A stretch of DNA of 64,000 bases from Toxorhynchites rutilus septentrionalis (Eukaryota; Arthropoda; Insecta; Diptera; Culicidae): positions 101,656,904 to 101,720,903 of the forward strand of contig NC_073745.1 of NCBI RefSeq assembly GCF_029784135.1. Direction: 5' to 3'. A program made the position numbers and the translations under genes. This document shows positions 62,369 to 64,000 of the stretch, in pieces. Position 1 is the stretch's first letter. Every line of letters begins with the position of its first letter. Under the pieces are notes generated by a model. The model had not been told where the DNA came from, did not search any database, and was given only the letters and a program-made list of their open reading frames with translations.

Positions 62369-63430
62369 TAAGAAAAGACGACACTTATAGAATAACTACA
62401 TAAATTGGAAAAAAGTCATTCGATTTTTCGATTTAAGATCGATTCTTTGATACCGATTCAATCAGTTAATTGATCCCTACGCTGTTTAGAAAATCGATCT
62501 TTTTCTAAAGATTGTCCAATCGTAGCTCAGTTACAATACATGCGGAACGATTTTTCGTTCCAGCACGGAAAAATGTAAAAAATATAACATGTATTAATAT
62601 TTGTCGAGTGTTTTTTCTTTAGCTACACTGCCTCTTTTAATTTATATTGAGCATTTCAAACAGAAGTACTAAATTTCAACTTTGGTATTCAGGTTGCCTA
62701 AATAATAAAATTTCATAGATGAGTTCAAGTACATAACAGCCTAACAATTCATCGCTGCAATCCGTCAATATGCTGCTTATATGAATGTGGAATAAAGGAA
62801 AGATAATTATCGAGTCTTGTTTTAGGTTCGGTTTTAGGATCGGAATTTACCGTTTTTAGTGTGGATTTCTAACAGTGATGATGTTTCGTTGAATGAGAAT
62901 GGAATGGCCCTACTGGAAATGTTATTCACTGGCAGCTGGTATACTTTACGGTGGCGGTTCTTTCAGCCAATCTCCACTGCTACCTGGGATAATTATGTTT
63001 TGCTCAACTTTGCAATTTTCTCCCGTATATTGATATTGCTTGCCTTTGTTGATTTTCAGGTCGAAATTCGATTTTGTTTCGAAGCAATGTTTGAAGCATT
63101 AGTTGTTGTGAGTTGATACTTTGTTATAATTCAAGACATCGAAGCATATTTCCATTGTAAGAAAATATGTTGGATTTTCGATATGCGTGTCGGTTTATAA
63201 CTCATCTCCATTGGCAAATCTTCCTATTTTCGTTTCTATGTTGAACACTGTATGGGCGGTAAAAAACAGCATACTTTTAGGTTTGCTTTAATATTTCCTA
63301 TTCGGTATAACGATTAACTTATATCTGTTTGGAAACAGACGCTCTCCTTCAATGATTGCTGTGGATTGATTTTTAGATTAGTGGAGGGTGGAAAATCAAT
63401 CATTGTAACTCTTTATTAAAAATTTGTTGT

Positions 63431-63446
63431 CGTCCTGAAAAGGACG
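63431..63446 (-). promoter_or_regulatory. Histone 3' stem-loop, H2A left arm unit 3
   Basis: On the minus strand CGTCCT-TTTC-AGGACG. Confidence 0.95.
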
Positions 63447-63488
63447 GTTGGGTTCTCGATTCTAGTGCACTTTCATGTCGTTGTTGAT

Positions 63489-64000
<512 letters not shown>

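Larger units (their letters stand above)
61374..63430. other. Inter-unit spacer, unit 3, after the LTR element
   Basis: It continues the unit sequence from the equivalent of 3410. It holds the tandem duplication and inverted repeat. No supported gene. Confidence 0.75.

Overview
This is eukaryotic DNA: a piece of a tandem replication-dependent histone gene array from an insect, most likely a dipteran and possibly a mosquito-like fly. The H2A, H3 and H4 proteins are of the canonical insect type. Every intact histone gene is intronless and ends in a histone 3' stem-loop followed by a purine-rich U7-type element. The spacers are AT-rich and full of dipteran-style mobile elements. The species cannot be fixed from the sequence alone.

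The array is built from a repeat of about 19.64 kb, present here as unit 1 (1-19637), unit 2 (19638-45397, enlarged by an insertion) and a partial unit 3 (45398-64000, enlarged by nested insertions). Each unit holds TEN histone genes arranged as a mirror image: H2A(-) H2B(+) H3(-) H4(+) H1(-) | H1(+) H4(-) H3(+) H2B(-) H2A(+). H2A/H2B and H3/H4 are divergent pairs sharing short promoters. The two H1 genes diverge from a 2.5 kb central spacer. The H2A genes of neighbouring units converge on a spacer of about 7.2 kb. The window holds 21 complete core or linker histone genes. The core histone proteins are identical in every copy, but the two arms carry two different H1 proteins.

Older small elements lie in the spacers and are shared by the units: a 926-bp TA-flanked MITE-like element, a 713-bp TTAA-flanked element, a 184-bp retroposed element with a 12-bp target duplication, a 261-bp TA-flanked MITE, a 169-bp tandem duplication and a 290-bp inverted repeat.

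Unit 2 carries a 6.1 kb full-length non-LTR retrotransposon (25601-31713, minus strand, 12-bp target duplication). It encodes a zinc-knuckle ORF1 and an endonuclease/RT/RNase H ORF2, which places it in the I group. It lies between the TATA box and the initiator of the first H2A gene.

Unit 3 carries a 12.6 kb nest (48810-61369). The outer element is an mdg1/412-like Ty3/gypsy LTR retrotransposon with 507-bp LTRs that look identical and a 4-bp ATAG target duplication. Its leader holds a second non-LTR element with a C-terminal restriction-like endonuclease. Its 3' LTR is split by a 992-bp TA-flanked MITE-like element. The LTR element has a small predicted myristoylated membrane ORF, gag, and a pol that is frameshifted inside integrase.
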